From: JBBSEZ01 sp038239195
Lineage (GTDB): Bacteria > Planctomycetota > Planctomycetia > Gemmatales > Gemmataceae
NCBI GenBank assembly: GCA_038239195.1
Contig: JBBSEZ010000231.1
Span: forward strand, 1 to 15,538
Length of the DNA stretch: 15,538 nt
Direction of reading: 5' to 3'
Positions 14,785 through 15,538 of this stretch are shown one piece after another. Under the pieces are notes generated by a model. That model had not been told where the DNA came from. It saw only the letters and a list, made by a program, of their open reading frames with translations, and searched no databases. The position numbers and the translations under genes are program-made. Position 1 is the first letter of the stretch, and each line of letters starts with the position of its first letter.

Positions 14785-15366
14785 CCCGGCCAGACGCGAC
14801 TCGTCGTCCTGACGGCGCCGGCCGGGCGAGGCGGATCGCTGAAGTCTCTCAAAGGCGTGCTGCCGGTCGAAGTGCTGGTCCGCCGACAAGACCTCGTGGT
14901 GGTGCCGGGCCCGGTGCGCGCCTCGGGCAAGCGCTTCCTGCTGTCCGACGGCAGCCAACTTCGCCTGACGCACGTCTCGCGTAGGGGCCGCTGGCTGACG
15001 GTCGGGGTGGAGCTGACCTCGAGCGCGGCCGTTCCCTTCGACCGCGAGCGCCACGTGTTCGAGCTGGTCGTGCAAGGGCGGCGCCGGCGGCCCTACTTCG
15101 AAGGAGGGCTCTTTCGCACGGGATCGAGGCCGGCCTGGGGCCCGGAAGGGCTGCTGTTGGCGGGCGGGCCGCCGGGCGGTGGCTTGCCGGGGGCGCTGCC
15201 GTGGGCGGGCCTGGCGCTCAACCCGCCGGCCGGTCGGACGGTGTGGGCCGGCAGCTTGCAGTTCGAGACGGGGGAGGCGACAGCGGGCCTGAAGCTGGCG
15301 CTCGTCCATTTCGAGAGGCGGCGCACGGAGCTGCCGTTCGAGTTTCGCGACCTGCCGTTGCCGTGA
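14785..15366 (+). pseudogene. C-terminal beta-rich segment beyond an in-frame TGA
   Basis: In the same frame as the preceding segment, the sequence continues directly after TGA 14782-14784 with 'PGQTRLVVLTAPAGRGGSLK', 'LPVEVLVRRQDLVVVPGPV' and 'LRLTHVSRRGRWLTVGVEL'. It ends 'RRRTELPFEFRDLPLP' before TGA 15364-15366. The codon pattern and beta-strand periodicity continue without a break across the stop, so a nonsense substitution in one long gene is the simplest reading. The first possible internal start is GTG 14857, which would give 169 residues without a ribosome-binding site. I do not recognise the domain; it looks like an extracytoplasmic beta-sandwich. It could alternatively be a separately translated gene. 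Confidence 0.55.
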
Positions 15367-15412
15367 GCGGCGAATCGAGTTGTTGACCAACTTCTCTTAC
15401 CCGGAGCGCATC

Positions 15413-15538
15413 GTGAGTGCCCCGAACGAACCGTCTCCGCTGGTCCCGACCGTCCGCATCGGCGCGGGCTCGATCGTGCTGTTCGGGCTGGCGGCCGCCC
15501 TCGTCGGCGCCTTGACCAGCGCGGCGGGGGCCGTCGTC
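15413..15538 (+). CDS. N-terminus of a small membrane protein (partial)
   Basis: GTG 15413 follows GGAG (15403-15406) with a 6-base spacer and lies 46 bases after the previous stop. The 42 codons to the window edge encode 'MSAPNEPSPLVPTVRIGAGS' and then a hydrophobic helix ('IVLFGLAAALVGALTSAAGA'). The segment is probably a signal anchor or first transmembrane helix. The frame is also open upstream to about 15371, so an earlier TTG (15383) is possible but has weaker support. The family cannot be identified from this fragment. It is likely the next gene in the same transcription unit. Confidence 0.6.
   Translation, partial: MSAPNEPSPLVPTVRIGAGSIVLFGLAAALVGALTSAAGAVV

Noticed and set aside
15383..15410. 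TTGACC at 15383 as a -35 promoter element for the last gene
   Set aside because: No acceptable -10 sequence occurs at the right spacing, and the gene lies close behind the preceding coding region.

Overview
The window is GC-rich, densely coding and essentially all on the + strand. It carries WD40/PD40 propeller proteins, a Ser/Thr kinase fused to WD40 repeats, HEAT-like 'LIEQLGD(E/D)DLAKR' modules, a YncE-propeller/phosphoesterase fusion and a BNR sialidase-like protein. That mix strongly suggests a planctomycete, probably of the Gemmata type. This is an inference from gene content; no marker gene is present.

Layout. Positions 1-132 hold the 3' end of an IS630-type transposase. It is followed at once by a small uncharacterised gene (148-696) that appears to have lost its native 5' end. 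The gene-poor stretch 697-1067 holds two inverted copies of a C/G-rich repeat (712-752, 793-832). It also holds a perfect TATAAT box and two small RNA hairpins that form the leader of a 294-residue three-repeat protein (1068-1952). A 142-residue unknown gene (2128-2556) follows.

From 2632 onward there is a closely spaced same-strand series. It comprises a secreted TolB-like PD40 propeller (2632-4416), two tandem secreted HEAT-like/WD40 paralogues (4594-5793, 5817-7028), a BNR/sialidase-family protein (7112-8041), a YncE-like propeller fused to an alkaline-phosphatase/phospholipase-C-type phosphoesterase (8117-10690), a transmembrane Ser/Thr kinase with a long WD40 sensor region (10708 onward), and the start of a small membrane protein (15413 to the end). 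Three genes share an almost identical start leader (TGGAGGTnGyC before or next to ATG), which fixes their starts.

Three things stand out. (1) An ~80-nt imperfect palindrome (11255-11334) lies in frame inside the kinase domain, between the HRD catalytic loop and the DFG motif. It adds about 27 residues and looks like a protein-coding palindromic mobile element. (2) Two inverted-orientation copies of a nested-hairpin repeat (7031-7094, 8046-8105) bracket the sialidase-like gene exactly. (3) The 3' third of the kinase gene is broken by a -1 shift at a G6 run (13680-13685), a compensating shift near 14190-14212, and an in-frame TGA (14782-14784). Coding similarity nevertheless continues to 15366, implying an ancestral kinase-TM-WD40-HEAT-STN-like fusion, or sequence errors.

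As a group, the secreted propellers, phosphoesterase and kinase look like an envelope-facing protein set. No direct functional link between them can be shown from sequence alone.
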